NCBI GenBank assembly: GCA_028706995.1
Contig: JAQTVR010000084.1
Location: 1-5,570, forward strand
DNA from: Dehalococcoidales bacterium
GTDB taxonomy: Bacteria; Chloroflexota; Dehalococcoidia; Dehalococcoidales; UBA5627
Reading direction: 5' to 3'
DNA: 5,570 nucleotides
The position numbers and the translations under genes were made by a program. Shown piece by piece: positions 5,529-5,570 of the stretch. Under the pieces are notes generated by a model. It had not been told where the DNA came from and ran no database searches. It worked only from the letters and a program-made list of their open reading frames with translations. The stretch's first letter is position 1, and each line of letters opens with the position of its first letter.

Positions 5529-5570
5529 CTTGGTGTCCGCTTTCTTTATGGAGAACAGTCTATGCCTCCT
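5491..5570 (+). CDS. Probable start of the next gene, overlapping ccmD (partial)
   Basis: A second frame is open from a GTG at 5491 to the window end. It would encode a product starting M-I-S-I-F-R-L-L-P-V-A-I-S-L-V and continuing with a hydrophobic stretch, like a signal peptide or first membrane helix. AAAAGGA at 5473-5479 lies 11 nt upstream, slightly far for a ribosome site. The start would lie 38 nt inside ccmD. In the same frame GTG at 5533 and ATG at 5548 are shorter alternatives. A separate candidate in a different frame is the ATG at 5562, preceded by GGAG at 5550-5553 with an 8-nt spacer. Only about 26 codons are visible, so the product cannot be identified. A periplasmic or membrane maturation protein would suit the first reading; ccmA would suit only a start such as 5562. 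Confidence 0.35.
   Translation, partial: MISIFRLLPVAISLVSAFFMENSLCL

Overview
The window is a tightly packed, one-strand stretch of bacterial chromosome for haem handling and cytochrome c maturation. It holds the 3' part of a haem O synthase-type prenyltransferase (ctaB/cox10 family), an unrecognised six-helix membrane protein, and then a five-gene System I cytochrome c maturation cluster in the order ccmE-ccmF-ccmB-ccmC-ccmD. A further gene probably begins inside the end of ccmD and leaves the window.

Layout: bases 3-554 encode the prenyltransferase, cut by the window edge. Bases 578-1282 encode the unknown membrane protein, 23 nt downstream and therefore probably cotranscribed. A 206-nt gap follows. 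It contains a perfect 14-bp hairpin at 1318-1365 (terminator-like) and a good sigma-70-type promoter at 1418-1446 (TTGATG, 17 nt, TATAGT with an extended -10). From 1489 to 5528 the ccm genes run with gaps of 23, 2, 13 and 33 nt and so look like one operon.

How the genes work together: CcmC, with CcmD and the CcmAB ATPase, loads haem on the periplasmic chaperone CcmE. CcmF then takes haem from holo-CcmE and attaches it to CXXCH motifs of apocytochromes. Two features point to a non-classical version. CcmE has a Cys in place of the usual haem-binding His (C123-P-S-K-Y127), the hallmark of the 'System I*' variant described in sulphate reducers and archaea. CcmC carries Met46 where the first axial haem-ligand His of the family normally sits, and has WEPRLT instead of WD(A/P)RLT in its haem-handling motif. 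CcmA, CcmG, CcmH and CcmI are not in the window.

Organism: good Shine-Dalgarno sites (AGGAGG-type), a sigma-70-like promoter and moderate GC (mid-40s by eye, not counted) indicate a bacterium. The Cys-type CcmE and the type of haem O synthase (WIPTH...EDYKRAGVPVFP) suggest an anaerobic or facultative lineage. I favour a Dehalococcoidia-like Chloroflexota member, but this is a guess from protein style; a Desulfobacterota or Firmicutes-type host is not excluded. I see no mobile element, CRISPR array, tRNA or rRNA.
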